Of a stretch of 51,259 nucleotides of DNA, positions 23,777 to 32,685 are shown one piece after another; the stretch's first letter is position 1, and every line of letters starts with the position of its first letter. This stretch comes from an uncultured Lachnospiraceae bacterium (GTDB taxonomy: Bacteria > Bacillota > Clostridia > Lachnospirales > Lachnospiraceae). A program made the translations under genes and the position numbers. The notes under the pieces are model-generated. The model was not told the DNA's origin and did not search any database. It saw only the letters and a program-made list of their open reading frames with translations. The stretch covers positions 1 through 51,259 of the forward strand of contig CAJUHP010000025.1 in the NCBI GenBank assembly GCA_910586125.1. Reading direction: 5' to 3'.

Positions 23777-25030
23777 ATGGATAAAAAACGAGACAGAAAG
23801 CCGGAGCTGCTGGCGCCGGCCAGTTCGCTGGAGGTGCTGAAGACCGCGGTCATCTATGGGGCGGACGCCGTCTATATCGGAGGAGAGGCGTTCAGCCTGC
23901 GGGCAAAGGCCAAGAACTTTTCGATGGCAGATATGGCGGAGGGCGTTCGTTTTGCGCATGAGAGGGGCGTTCGTGTCTATGTGACGGCGAATATCCTGGC
24001 TCACAATGAAGATCTGGAGGCGGTGCGGGCTTACTTTGAGGAGCTGAAGGCCGTAGGGCCGGATGCGCTGATCATCTCCGATCCGGGCGTTTTTGAGATT
24101 GCGGGGGAGATTCTGCCGCAGACGGAACGGCATATCAGCACACAGGCCAACAATACCAATTATGGAACCTGCCGGTTCTGGCACAAGCTGGGAGCAAAGC
24201 GGATCGTGACGGCCAGGGAACTGTCCCTCACCGAGATAAGGCAAATCCGAAAGCAGATTCCGGACGAGCTGGAGATAGAGACCTTTGTCCATGGAGCCAT
24301 GTGCATTTCCTATTCTGGGCGCTGCCTGCTGAGTAATTTTCTGACGGGGCGGGATGCCAATCAGGGCGCCTGCACACATCCCTGCCGCTGGAAATATGCG
24401 GTTGCGGAGGAAACCCGTCCGGGGCAGTATATGCCGCTGGAGGAGACAGAGAGGGGGACCTTTCTTTTTCATTCCAGAGATCTGTGCATGATCGAACATA
24501 TTCCGGATTTGATTGCGGCGGGGATCGACAGCTTTAAGATTGAAGGCCGGATGAAGGCCGCGCTGTATGTGGCGGCCGTGACCCGCGCTTACCGCCGGGC
24601 GATTGATGATTTTATGCGTGACCCAGCCTGCTATCAGGAGCGGCTGGAGTGGTACAGGGAAGAAACACGCAAGTGTACGACAAGATTATTTTCCACCGGT
24701 TTTTTCTACGAAAAACCGGATAAGGAGATACAGATTTATGATGCCGGCACATACCGGCAGGAAATGATTTATCTGGGGATCGTATCCGGGGTGGAAAACG
24801 ACGGCGCTTTATTGCTGGAACAGAAGAATAAATTCTGTGTCGGGGATCGGATTGAGATTATGAAGCCGGATGGAACCGATGTTTTTGCAGAGGTAAAAGC
24901 CATTCAGGATGAGGAGCGGAACCCGCAAAGCAGCGCGCCTCATGCCAGGCAGCGCCTCTTTGTGTATCTGGACGCTGCGGCAGAGCGCGGGGATATTCTG
25001 CGGGCAAAGCCAAAAACAAGCGCTTTATAG
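23777..25030 (+). CDS. U32 peptidase family tRNA hydroxylation protein (TrhP-like)
   Basis: 417 residues from ATG 23777, with AGAGGGA five bases upstream; the longer frame from 23717 lacks an RBS. It begins PELLAPASSLEVLKTAVIYG and carries the family signature ETFVHGAMCISYSGRCLLS with the conserved cysteine cluster CISYSGRC and GACTHPCRWKY. In Bacillus (YrrN/YrrO) and E. coli (TrhP/YegQ), such proteins hydroxylate U34 of tRNA using prephenate-derived input. Only one copy is present here, against two in Bacillus. It starts 93 nt after trmR and converges with bioY, overlapping by 6 nt. Confidence 0.88.
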   Translation: MDKKRDRKPELLAPASSLEVLKTAVIYGADAVYIGGEAFSLRAKAKNFSMADMAEGVRFAHERGVRVYVTANILAHNEDLEAVRAYFEELKAVGPDALIISDPGVFEIAGEILPQTERHISTQANNTNYGTCRFWHKLGAKRIVTARELSLTEIRQIRKQIPDELEIETFVHGAMCISYSGRCLLSNFLTGRDANQGACTHPCRWKYAVAEETRPGQYMPLEETERGTFLFHSRDLCMIEHIPDLIAAGIDSFKIEGRMKAALYVAAVTRAYRRAIDDFMRDPACYQERLEWYREETRKCTTRLFSTGFFYEKPDKEIQIYDAGTYRQEMIYLGIVSGVENDGALLLEQKNKFCVGDRIEIMKPDGTDVFAEVKAIQDEERNPQSSAPHARQRLFVYLDAAAERGDILRAKPKTSAL

Positions 25031-25573
25031 CCGTTCTGGCACGGAGCGCTCCTGGGGCAGCCGTTTCTTAACCGCCATGCCGACGGCGAAGGCAGCCGCT
25101 ACCGAGGCGATGTCCTTGAGCAGATAGGGGATGGACATAATCAAAGCGGCAGCAAAAAAGTCCAGCTCAGCCAGATTCATATATTGCAGGATGCCGCACA
25201 GATGTGTGATGCACAGACCGGCCAGTCCCAGGGCAAGGGCAGGAAGCGGATGTCTGGCCCGGCTGCCCAGACCGCACAAAACGGTCATGAAAGGGAATCC
25301 GATAATAAAGCCGCCTGTGAAACCGGCCAGCACACCGATCCCCCCCTGAAATCCGGAGAAAACTGGCAGGCCCACCAGTCCCAGAAGAATCCATACGAGG
25401 ACAGACCAGATGCCGGACGGTCCGAGAACATAGCCGATCAATGCCATGCCGAACGTCTGCAGAGTCACTGCGACCCCGTTTGGCATGGGCAGAGAAAAGA
25501 GCGATGTGATGACGGCGATGGCAGAGAACATGCCGGTCAGAGTTAATTGCTGTACAGAAAATTTTTTCTTCAT
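25025..25573 (-). CDS. bioY: BioY, substrate-binding subunit of an ECF biotin transporter
   Basis: 182 residues, about six transmembrane helices. The start ATG 25573 is chosen for its AAAGGAGGT RBS; the frame open to 25711 has none. Family features: GMFSAIAVITSLFSLPMP, VAVTLQTFGMALIGYVLGP and GFQGGIGVLAGFTGGFIIGF. It binds biotin in the membrane and works with a shared ECF ATPase/transmembrane module encoded elsewhere. No biotin synthesis genes are in the window, so the strain may import the vitamin. No BirA box was seen in the promoter. Confidence 0.93.
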   Translation of the reverse strand: MKKKFSVQQLTLTGMFSAIAVITSLFSLPMPNGVAVTLQTFGMALIGYVLGPSGIWSVLVWILLGLVGLPVFSGFQGGIGVLAGFTGGFIIGFPFMTVLCGLGSRARHPLPALALGLAGLCITHLCGILQYMNLAELDFFAAALIMSIPYLLKDIASVAAAFAVGMAVKKRLPQERSVPERL

Positions 25574-25611
25574 GGGAGACCTCCTTTGTGTCCTGCGATC
25601 GTTGCGCTTAC

Positions 25612-25641
25612 AGTATAACACAGAATCCTGTTTTTTGGCAA
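25612..25641 (-). promoter_or_regulatory. bioY promoter
   Basis: Minus strand: TTGCCA (25636-25641), 18 nt, TATACT (25612-25617). Confidence 0.6.
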
Positions 25642-25709
25642 TACCGCGAAAGCGAAGAGAATGTTGTGTCATGCCCTGCGGCCATATGGGGCGGAAAGGA
25701 GTGTGCGGC

Positions 25710-26450
25710 ATGCTGGGGATCTTATTTGGCAGTCTGGCTCTGGCCTATTACATTGCAATCGAGTGTCTGACCGAAGGACAGGCATTTACTGCGGTCTGGC
25801 TTTTTCTCGCGGTTTTGTCCCTAGCGGCAGGATTTTATAAGAGATACCGGAAAAAACATCCGAGTAAGAAAAAGCTTTCTCTCTGGTGGGAGACGTTCTG
25901 GCGTACCAGCGCCGGTATTTTGTGCGTGCTGCTCCTGGTTGTGTTCGGAAGGATTTTGACGGGAATGTTCTCGTCTCTGCCGCCGGGGATGGATTATATT
26001 GTGGTGTTAAGTCAAACAGAGATTCCAGGGGAGACCGAAAATGAACTGAACAACCGCCTGGACTGTGCCGCCGTCTATCTGACACAGAATCCCCGCGCAA
26101 AAGTGATCGTGTCGGGAGGGTGGAATTCATCGGAGGGATATTCAAAAGCACACACCATGTATCAATATCTGATGCGCAAAGGGATCGGCAGCGGACGCAT
26201 TCTGTGGGAGACACAGTCCAGAAATACCATGGAAAATCTGCGCTACAGCATGTCCATCTGCGGCGGGCCGTACGGCAGTCTGGGGGTGGTGTCCAGCGAT
26301 TTTTTCTCTTATCGGGCGGTGCGGATTGCCAGAAATGTGGGGATGCAGAACGTGCGGGGACTGTCGGTAACGACGCCGTCATGGCTGTGGCCGCATCGGG
26401 TTGTATTGGAGATTTTGTGCGTACTGCGGGATAAATTCCTGGGAATATAA
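25710..26450 (+). CDS. YdcF/ElyC family membrane protein (DUF218)
   Basis: 246 residues from ATG 25710, with AAAGGA nine bases upstream; an in-frame GTG 25701 is an alternative. Three hydrophobic segments fill the first 100 residues (GILFGSLALAYYIAIECL, AVWLFLAVLSLAAGFY, AGILCVLLLVVFGRILTGMF), followed by an extracytoplasmic-type DUF218 domain: YIVVLSQTE, NNRLDCAAVYL, KVIVSGGW, GRILWETQSRNTMENLRYS and GVVSSDFFSYRAVRIA. The usual VVLGxG is VVLSQTE here. ElyC in E. coli affects peptidoglycan and undecaprenyl-phosphate metabolism; the role here is not known. Followed by a strong terminator. Confidence 0.83.
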   Translation: MLGILFGSLALAYYIAIECLTEGQAFTAVWLFLAVLSLAAGFYKRYRKKHPSKKKLSLWWETFWRTSAGILCVLLLVVFGRILTGMFSSLPPGMDYIVVLSQTEIPGETENELNNRLDCAAVYLTQNPRAKVIVSGGWNSSEGYSKAHTMYQYLMRKGIGSGRILWETQSRNTMENLRYSMSICGGPYGSLGVVSSDFFSYRAVRIARNVGMQNVRGLSVTTPSWLWPHRVVLEILCVLRDKFLGI

Positions 26451-26490
26451 GCGAAAAAATATTGTCAGGGAATTGGCAGGGAAAATATGA

Positions 26491-26530
26491 AAAAAAAGCC
26501 TGAAAAATCCTTTACGGATGGCTTTTTTTT
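26491..26530 (+). terminator. Intrinsic terminator before ppdK
   Basis: AAAAAAGCC (26492-26500) pairs with GGCTTTTTT (26520-26528), with an inner ATCC/GGAT stem and a run of eight T. The A/T symmetry would let it work in both directions. Confidence 0.88.
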
Positions 26531-26539
26531 GTTTATAAT
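26511..26539 (+). promoter_or_regulatory. Probable ppdK promoter
   Basis: TATAAT at 26534-26539 with TTTACG (four of six matches) 17 nt upstream at 26511-26516, within the preceding terminator. Leader about 80 nt. Confidence 0.5.
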
Positions 26540-26627
26540 GTATATACTGTATTTCATACCAACGCGGTTTTTTTTGCCTGTTACATGGCAGGGGAGGCCG
26601 GAATAATTTTAGGAGGGAAACACGAAT

Positions 26628-29273
26628 ATGGCAAAATGGGTTTACTTATTTAAGGAAGGCAATGCCGACATGCGTAACCTTCTGGGCGGCAAGGGCGCCA
26701 ACCTGGCCGAGATGACCAATCTGGGTTTGCCGATCCCGCAGGGCTTTACCGTGACCACGGAAGCCTGCACGGATTACTATAACAATGGCCGGCAGATCTC
26801 GGAGGCAGTGCAGAAACAGATCTTTGATGCCCTGAAGGTTCTGGAGGAGATCCAGGGCAAGAAGTTCGGGGACAATGACGATCCGCTGTTGGTTTCGGTC
26901 CGTTCCGGCGCCAGAGCTTCCATGCCCGGCATGATGGACACCATTCTGAATCTGGGTTTGAACGACGTGGCCGTGGAGGGCTTTGCCAAAAAGACGGGGA
27001 ATCCCAGATTTGCATATGACTCCTACAGAAGATTTATCCAGATGTTCTCGGATGTAGTTATGGAAGTCTCCAAATCCCACTTTGAAAAGATTATCGACGA
27101 GGTGAAGGAGGCCAGAGGCGTTCGTTTTGACACGGAGCTGACCGCCGAGGATTTAAAGGAACTGATCGCCCGTTTCAAGGCGGTCTATAAAGATGCCATG
27201 AACGGAGAAGACTTCCCGCAGGATCCGAAGGTACAATTGATGGAGGCGGTGAAGGCCGTTTTTCGTTCCTGGGACAACCCCCGTGCGATCGTATACCGCA
27301 GAATGAACGATATCCCCGGCGACTGGGGTACGGCTGTTAACGTACAGGCTATGGTATTCGGCAATATGGGAGATACCTCCGGCACCGGCGTGGCCTTTAC
27401 CCGCAATCCCGCCACCGGCGAGAAGGGAATCTACGGCGAGTACCTGATCAATGCGCAGGGCGAAGACGTGGTGGCCGGCGTGCGCACGCCGCAGCCGATC
27501 ACGAAGCTGGCGGAGGATCTGCCGGAGTGCTATAAGGAATTTATGAATTTGGCCATGAAGCTGGAGCAGCATTACCGCGATATGCAGGATATGGAGTTTA
27601 CGATTCAGGAGGGCAAGCTGTACTTCCTGCAGACCCGCAGCGGCAAGAGAACCGCGGCGGCCGCCATTCAGATTGCCTGCGATCTGGTGGACGAGGGAAT
27701 GATCAGCCCCGGCGAGGCCGTGTGCCGCATCGAGGCCAAGAGCCTGGATCAGCTTCTGCATCCCACCTTTGACAAGGATGCGCTGGCTGCGGGCAAGGTG
27801 ATCGGCACGGCGCTGCCGGCATCGCCCGGTGCAGCCGCCGGTAAGGTGTACTTCACGGCTGAGGATGCAAAGAAAGCGCATGCCAAGGGCAGCCGCGTTG
27901 TCCTGGTGCGTCTGGAGACTTCCCCGGAAGATATCGAGGGTATGCACGCAGCGGAAGGTATTCTGACAGCCCGCGGCGGCATGACCAGCCATGCGGCGGT
28001 TGTGGCCCGCGGTATGGGTACGGCCTGCGTATCCGGCTGCGGCGAGATTAAGATCAACGAGGAAGCCAAGGTATTTGAACTGGGCGGCGAGACGATCCGC
28101 GAGGGGGACTATATCTCTCTGGACGGCAGCACGGGTAAGGTTTATCTGGGTGACATCAAGACCGTTGAGGCTTCTGTGGGAGGCAACTTTGCCCGCATTA
28201 TGGGATGGGCCGACGGTTTCCGCACGCTGAAGGTGCGCACCAACGCGGACAATCCGGCCGATACGAAGAATGCGGTGAAGCTGGGCGCCGAGGGAATTGG
28301 CCTGTGCAGAACCGAGCATATGTTCTTTGAGCCGGAGAGAATCCCCAAGATGCGCAAGATGATTCTGTCCGATACACAGGAAGCCAGGGAAGCTGCGCTG
28401 ATGGAGCTGCTTCCGTTCCAGAAGGCTGATTTCAAAGGCATGTACGAGGCGCTGGAGGGCCGCCCGATGACGGTCCGTTATCTGGATCCGCCGCTGCATG
28501 AGTTCCTGCCGACCAGTGAAGCCGACATCGCGGCGCTGGCTGCCGATATGGGTCTGACCGTTGAGCATGTGCGTATGACCTGTTCCGAGCTGCATGAATT
28601 TAACCCGATGATGGGTCACAGAGGCTGCCGCTTGGCCGTCACCTATCCGGAGATTGCCCGGATGCAGACCCGTGCAGTGATGGAAGCGGCGATCGAGGTA
28701 AAGAAAGAGAAAGGCTACGATATCGTTCCGGAGATCATGATCCCTCTGGTGGGCGATAAGAAGGAACTGAAATTTGTCAAGGATGTGGTGGTGGAGACCG
28801 CAGAGAAGGTTAAGCAGGAGATGGGCTCCGATATGGAATACAAGATCGGAACCATGATCGAGATTCCGCGCGCGGCGCTTTTAGCGGACGAGATCGCGGA
28901 GGAGGCGCAGTTCTTCTCCTTCGGCACCAACGATCTGACCCAGATGACTTTCGGATTCTCCCGCGATGATGCCGGCAAGTTCCTGGATGCCTACTATAAG
29001 GCCAAGATTTATGAGTCCGATCCCTTTGCCAGACTGGATCAGAACGGCGTTGGCAAGCTGATCGGCATGGCGGTGGAGAAGGGACGCCGGGTCCGCTCGG
29101 ATCTGAAGCTGGGCATCTGCGGCGAACACGGCGGCGATCCGGCTTCCGTGGAGTTCTGCCATCTGAACGGTCTGGACTATGTGTCCTGCTCGCCGTTTAG
29201 AGTACCGATTGCCAGACTGGCCGCGGCACAGGCTTATCTGAATAACAAGAAACATTATAAGAACCGGCAGTAA
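26628..29273 (+). CDS. ppdK: Pyruvate, phosphate dikinase
   Basis: 881 residues, full length. The nucleotide-binding domain starts AKWVYLFKEGNADMRNLLGG KGANLAEM; the phosphohistidine domain has the swinging histidine in LTARGGMTSHAAVVARGMG; the C-terminal PEP/pyruvate barrel shows GLCRTEHMF, IGTMIEIPRAALLADEIA, FFSFGTNDLTQMTFGFSRDD and the proton-donor cysteine loop GICGEHGGDP. It interconverts PEP, AMP and PPi with pyruvate, ATP and Pi in the cytoplasm, typical of anaerobic Clostridia that use PPi in glycolysis. AGGAGGG about ten bases before ATG 26628. Monocistronic, bounded by terminators on both sides. Confidence 0.98.
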   Translation: MAKWVYLFKEGNADMRNLLGGKGANLAEMTNLGLPIPQGFTVTTEACTDYYNNGRQISEAVQKQIFDALKVLEEIQGKKFGDNDDPLLVSVRSGARASMPGMMDTILNLGLNDVAVEGFAKKTGNPRFAYDSYRRFIQMFSDVVMEVSKSHFEKIIDEVKEARGVRFDTELTAEDLKELIARFKAVYKDAMNGEDFPQDPKVQLMEAVKAVFRSWDNPRAIVYRRMNDIPGDWGTAVNVQAMVFGNMGDTSGTGVAFTRNPATGEKGIYGEYLINAQGEDVVAGVRTPQPITKLAEDLPECYKEFMNLAMKLEQHYRDMQDMEFTIQEGKLYFLQTRSGKRTAAAAIQIACDLVDEGMISPGEAVCRIEAKSLDQLLHPTFDKDALAAGKVIGTALPASPGAAAGKVYFTAEDAKKAHAKGSRVVLVRLETSPEDIEGMHAAEGILTARGGMTSHAAVVARGMGTACVSGCGEIKINEEAKVFELGGETIREGDYISLDGSTGKVYLGDIKTVEASVGGNFARIMGWADGFRTLKVRTNADNPADTKNAVKLGAEGIGLCRTEHMFFEPERIPKMRKMILSDTQEAREAALMELLPFQKADFKGMYEALEGRPMTVRYLDPPLHEFLPTSEADIAALAADMGLTVEHVRMTCSELHEFNPMMGHRGCRLAVTYPEIARMQTRAVMEAAIEVKKEKGYDIVPEIMIPLVGDKKELKFVKDVVVETAEKVKQEMGSDMEYKIGTMIEIPRAALLADEIAEEAQFFSFGTNDLTQMTFGFSRDDAGKFLDAYYKAKIYESDPFARLDQNGVGKLIGMAVEKGRRVRSDLKLGICGEHGGDPASVEFCHLNGLDYVSCSPFRVPIARLAAAQAYLNNKKHYKNRQ

Positions 29274-29309
29274 TGTCACAGGGCGCTTTCAGCATTACCT
29301 GAGCGATAG

Positions 29310-29357
29310 AAAAAACAGCCTTCCGCTGGCTCCTCGGAGCCGGCGGGGGCGTTTTTT
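29310..29357 (+). terminator. Intrinsic terminator of ppdK
   Basis: A long GC-rich hairpin: AAAAAAC with GTTTTTT at the base and CCGC..GGCTCC with GGAGCC..GCGG above, with small mismatches, then a T-run (29352-29357). Confidence 0.8.
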
Positions 29358-29404
29358 GTTTTCCGGATTCTAAACCATACAGGCCCCGGTTTGCTTTTAT
29401 CATC

Positions 29405-29456
29405 TTGACAGCCGTGCCATCCTGTGGTAATATAAATACATACCAAACGAATGAAT
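29405..29456 (+). promoter_or_regulatory. tetR promoter with operator copy 1
   Basis: TTGACA (29405-29410), 17 nt, TAATAT (29428-29433). Just downstream, at 29440-29456, lies the inverse of ATTCATTCGTTTGGTAT, which differs from the operator copy at 30238-30254 at one of 17 positions. Position over the transcription start fits autorepression by the TetR protein. Confidence 0.75.
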
Positions 29457-29496
29457 AAATGTATGTAAGAGTGAGGAAGGCGGAGAGGAACAGCCC

Positions 29497-30138
29497 ATGG
29501 CCCGAAATAAATATCCGGAAGTGACCGTAGAAAAAATTCTGGAGGCGGCGCAGAAATTATTTTTGGAGAAAGGCTATGACCAGACTACGATCCAGGACAT
29601 TGTAGATGAGCTGGGCGGTCTGACCAAAGGAGCCATCTACCACCATTTTAAGTCCAAAGAAGATATTATGGATGCGCTGGGCGACAAGATGTTTCTGGAT
29701 CACAATCCATTTGACGAAGTCAGAAACCGCTCGGATTTGAACGGGCTTCAGAAGATGAAAATGGTGATGATACAAAACCAATTGGACCAGGAGCGTCAGG
29801 AGATCTCAAAACAGGCGCTTCCGATCCTGAAAAATCCCCGGATTTTAGCGGGAATCATTGACTCAAACCGCCGGATTTTGAGTCCGCTTTGGCTGGAGCT
29901 GATCGAGGAGGGGAGGAGGGATGGTTCGATTCAGACCGAATATGCAAAAGAACTGTCCGAGCTTCTCCCTCTGCTTAGTGTATGGATGATGCCCGCGGTT
30001 TTTCCGGCTGATGAAGCGCAGATGCAGCGTAAGCTGATCTTTATCAAAGAGATGTTCGCCGCGATGGGGCTGCCAGTGTTTGACGATGATATTGTGAATT
30101 TAGTAAAAAGGGTATTTCCGGAGATGGAACAGGCATAA
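29497..30138 (+). CDS. TetR/AcrR family transcriptional regulator
   Basis: 213 residues. The N-terminal helix-turn-helix (about residues 10-60) reads ILEAAQKLFLEKGYDQTTIQ followed by DIVDELGGLTKGAIYHHFKS, the standard TetR signature. The C-terminal ligand domain is not assigned. GGAGAGGA lies ahead of ATG 29497. Shared operator copies in its own promoter and ahead of the following MFS gene make it the likely repressor of both, induced by a substrate of the pump. A terminator at 30198-30224 separates the two genes, so they are transcribed separately. Confidence 0.9.
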   Translation: MARNKYPEVTVEKILEAAQKLFLEKGYDQTTIQDIVDELGGLTKGAIYHHFKSKEDIMDALGDKMFLDHNPFDEVRNRSDLNGLQKMKMVMIQNQLDQERQEISKQALPILKNPRILAGIIDSNRRILSPLWLELIEEGRRDGSIQTEYAKELSELLPLLSVWMMPAVFPADEAQMQRKLIFIKEMFAAMGLPVFDDDIVNLVKRVFPEMEQA

Positions 30139-30197
30139 AGAACGGCAGGAGATTAAAGAAACAGGAGAGGAGAATACAGCGGAAAACAAACAAGAGG

Positions 30198-30224
30198 AAG
30201 CCGCCTAAATCTGGGCGGTTTTTA
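30198..30224 (+). terminator. Intrinsic terminator after tetR
   Basis: AAGCCGCC (30198-30205) pairs with GGCGGTTT (30214-30221, one G-T pair), and the T-run extends to 30223. Confidence 0.75.
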
Positions 30225-30237
30225 AAAGGAAATATAC

Positions 30238-30291
30238 ATTCATTCGGTTGGTATTATTATATATTTATACATTCATTTGTTCGGTATGAAT
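30238..30291 (+). promoter_or_regulatory. Operator copies 2 and 3 ahead of the MFS gene
   Basis: ATTCATTCGGTTGGTAT at 30238-30254 and ATTCATTTGTTCGGTAT at 30271-30287 repeat the motif found inverted in the tetR promoter. The third copy extends to a 6-bp palindrome, ATTCAT-N9-ATGAAT (30271-30291). Start-to-start spacing is 33 bp, three helical turns. They lie 55-107 bp before the MFS start in AT-rich DNA where the promoter must be, though no clear -35/-10 pair could be picked. Confidence 0.75.
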
Positions 30292-30344
30292 AAGGGCGCT
30301 TGTTATTGATTTTATATCCATTTATCTATCAAAGGAGGACTGCT

Positions 30345-31571
30345 ATGCAGCAGAAACTTTTTAATCGTGATTTTACAATGGTAGCGATCGGGCAGCTTAT
30401 TTCCCTGTTTGGAAATGCGATCCTTCGTTTTGCTCTCTCGCTGTATATCCTGGATCTGACCGGAGCGGCGGCAGTATTTGGAACCGTTACGGCTGTCTCT
30501 GTCATCCCAATGATCTTGCTCTCACCTTTTGGCGGAATGATTGCGGATCGGGTTAACCGCAGAAATATTATGGTTATTCTTGATTTTGCGACTTCTTTTC
30601 TTGTGCTGGGATTTGGTCTTATGCTGTCCTCGCAGAATGCTGTTTTGCTGATCGGCGTCACGCTGTTTTTATTGTCGGTTATTCAGGCTTGTTATACGCC
30701 GTCTGTCCATTCCAGTGTTCCGCTATTGCAGACAGAAGAAAATTTGGTGAGAGCTAACGCGGTAGTCAACCAGGTGACAATGCTGGCAAATCTGATTGGG
30801 CCTGTTCTGGGGGGGATCTTGTATGGCTTTTTTGGCGCAGTACCGATTGTCTTTGCAAGTGGAGTTTGTTTTTTCCTTTCGGCGCTCCTAGAAACATGGA
30901 TTCGTATTCCATACCAAAAGAGGGAAGCAAAAGAGAGTGCGCTTTCGATGATAAAAAGCGATTGGAAGGAGAGTGTCCGTTTTCTGTCCAAAGAGCAGCC
31001 GGATATTTTGAGGATCATGCTGATTGCGGCGGTATACAATTTCTTTCTAGGGTCGGTTATAATGGTTGGAATGCCCTATATGATCCGGACGGTTTTGGGG
31101 TTGGGAAGCGAGTTGTATGGGGCGGCCGAGGGACTGATGGCAGCCGCGGGCCTTGCGGGTGGAATCTTAAGCGGATGGATCGCTGGAAAAGGAAAGACGC
31201 AGAATATGTTTTGGCTGCTTGTTGTTTCAGGGCTCATGCTTCTTCCCGCAGGGGGCGTTTTCCTGTTTGACTTTCCTCCCATGATTTGTTATCTTGTTAT
31301 TGCCGTCTGCTTTATGGTGCTTCAGCTTCTTATCACGGTTTTTTCGATTTTGATGCTGTCAGCGACACAAAAGCGGACGCCGGACAGTATGCTTGGAAAA
31401 GTGACGGCATATATAATGGCGCTGACAATGTGTGTGCAGCCGCTGGGACAGGCGGTTTACGGGATATTGTTTGACCGGTTTGCCGGCAGTCTGTATCTGC
31501 TTTTGAGCGCGACAGCGCTGACAACTGCGATCATTGGATTTTTGTCTAAAAAAACGTTCGGCATGTTGTAG
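30345..31571 (+). CDS. Major facilitator superfamily efflux transporter
   Basis: 408 residues from ATG 30345, chosen because AAAGGAGGA lies eight bases upstream; the frame starting 30300 has no RBS. About twelve transmembrane helices are apparent. The loop 2-3 motif is GGMIADRVNRRNIMVILD (MFS motif A), and NQVTMLANLIGPVLGGILYG is typical of the MacA/enterobactin-exporter-like drug-efflux branch (DHA3). The substrate is unknown; control by the adjacent TetR protein points to export of a toxic compound. Confidence 0.9.
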   Translation: MQQKLFNRDFTMVAIGQLISLFGNAILRFALSLYILDLTGAAAVFGTVTAVSVIPMILLSPFGGMIADRVNRRNIMVILDFATSFLVLGFGLMLSSQNAVLLIGVTLFLLSVIQACYTPSVHSSVPLLQTEENLVRANAVVNQVTMLANLIGPVLGGILYGFFGAVPIVFASGVCFFLSALLETWIRIPYQKREAKESALSMIKSDWKESVRFLSKEQPDILRIMLIAAVYNFFLGSVIMVGMPYMIRTVLGLGSELYGAAEGLMAAAGLAGGILSGWIAGKGKTQNMFWLLVVSGLMLLPAGGVFLFDFPPMICYLVIAVCFMVLQLLITVFSILMLSATQKRTPDSMLGKVTAYIMALTMCVQPLGQAVYGILFDRFAGSLYLLLSATALTTAIIGFLSKKTFGML

Positions 31572-31632
31572 CGGGTGTGTTAAGTGGCTCTGCAAAGGAT
31601 GCAGGGATGGGATCTATTTTTGGAGGATTGCT

Positions 31633-32466
31633 ATGGGAGACAGAGAAGAAGCGAAAGGTTATAAGTTGGTTGCTCTCGACATGGATGGGACGCTTTTGAT
31701 GTCGGATAAATCCGTGCATCCGGATACAATCCGGGATATTGAGCAGGCGGGAAAGCGGGGAATTCAGGTCGTGTACTGTTCCGGGAGGGCCGTACCGGAA
31801 ATTCTTCCCTATGTCTCCTCTTTAAAGACAATCCGGTATGGGGTGTGTATGAGCGGCGCTTTGGTGTATGATTTTGCAGAAAAAAGGAATCTTTACCGCA
31901 GGGCGATTTCGTCGGAATGTATTCCGAGGATCTTGGAGGCGGCGGGAAAGGACGATGGAATGGTGCATATTCTGACCGATCAGGAGTCGATTGTTCGTGC
32001 AAATCAGGCCGCTCATATGGAAGTATTTCATATGGGGATCTATCAGCCTATGTTTCAGGAAATTTCGAGAATGGTTCACGATATGAGAGAGGAGGCGAAA
32101 CGCTATATTCCAAAGATAAATATCTATTTTCGCTCACCGGCGGACAGACAGAAAGCCTGGGAAGCCCTTAGAGCTATGCCGTTGGAATTTGCCTTTGCGC
32201 AGGAGACAGGGCTGGAAATGACAGCGTATGGCGTGACAAAGGGACAGGGACTGAGAGAATTGGCGAAGTATCTGGGGATATCTATGGAAGAAACTTTGGC
32301 GGTCGGTGATGCGGATAACGACCGCGCAATGTTTCAGGCAGCAGGTTTTTCCGTGGCGATGGGAAATGCCAAACGGGAGATCCAAAGACTTTGCTGTGGT
32401 GTCACGGAGGATAACGATCATAATGGAGTCGGGAAGGCTATTTGGAGGTATTGCATCGGGAAATAA
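31633..32466 (+). CDS. Cof-type HAD-IIB hydrolase
   Basis: 277 residues from ATG 31633 with TGGAGGA six bases upstream; the open frame reaches back to 31534 within the MFS gene but without RBS. HAD motif I is VALDMDGTLLMSDKSVHPDT, motif II CSGRAVPEILPY, the C2B cap lies in the middle, and motif IV is TLAVGDADNDRAMFQAAGFS. It dephosphorylates sugar phosphates or related small molecules in the cytoplasm; specificity cannot be read. Starts 61 nt after the MFS gene and may share its transcript. Confidence 0.88.
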   Translation: MGDREEAKGYKLVALDMDGTLLMSDKSVHPDTIRDIEQAGKRGIQVVYCSGRAVPEILPYVSSLKTIRYGVCMSGALVYDFAEKRNLYRRAISSECIPRILEAAGKDDGMVHILTDQESIVRANQAAHMEVFHMGIYQPMFQEISRMVHDMREEAKRYIPKINIYFRSPADRQKAWEALRAMPLEFAFAQETGLEMTAYGVTKGQGLRELAKYLGISMEETLAVGDADNDRAMFQAAGFSVAMGNAKREIQRLCCGVTEDNDHNGVGKAIWRYCIGK

Positions 32467-32499
32467 AAGAGTATTTTAAAAATATTTCTGTATAGAGAG

Positions 32500-32534
32500 G
32501 CCGTTTTCAAAATCTTGATGATATTGAAAACGGC
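32500..32534 (+). terminator. Stem-loop after the HAD gene
   Basis: GCCGTTTTCAA (32500-32510) pairs exactly with TTGAAAACGGC (32524-32534), an 11-bp stem, then TTGTATT, a poor U-run. A likely terminator shared with the convergent gene on the other strand. Confidence 0.65.
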
Positions 32535-32685
32535 TTGTATTATATGCTGTATCACCTTTCAGATGAGAACGGAAATAGGTTCTTATTTTTTTTGATTATA
32601 CATCAAATCTTTGCGTATAAGATGTCAGCTAACATGATACAACATCATTTTATGCGGGAACCGATGGAACAAAAAGCGCGCGAAA

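Noticed and set aside
27153..28619. 488-codon minus-strand frame inside ppdK
   Set aside because: Exact antisense shadow of a full-length PPDK with all motifs; no family features.
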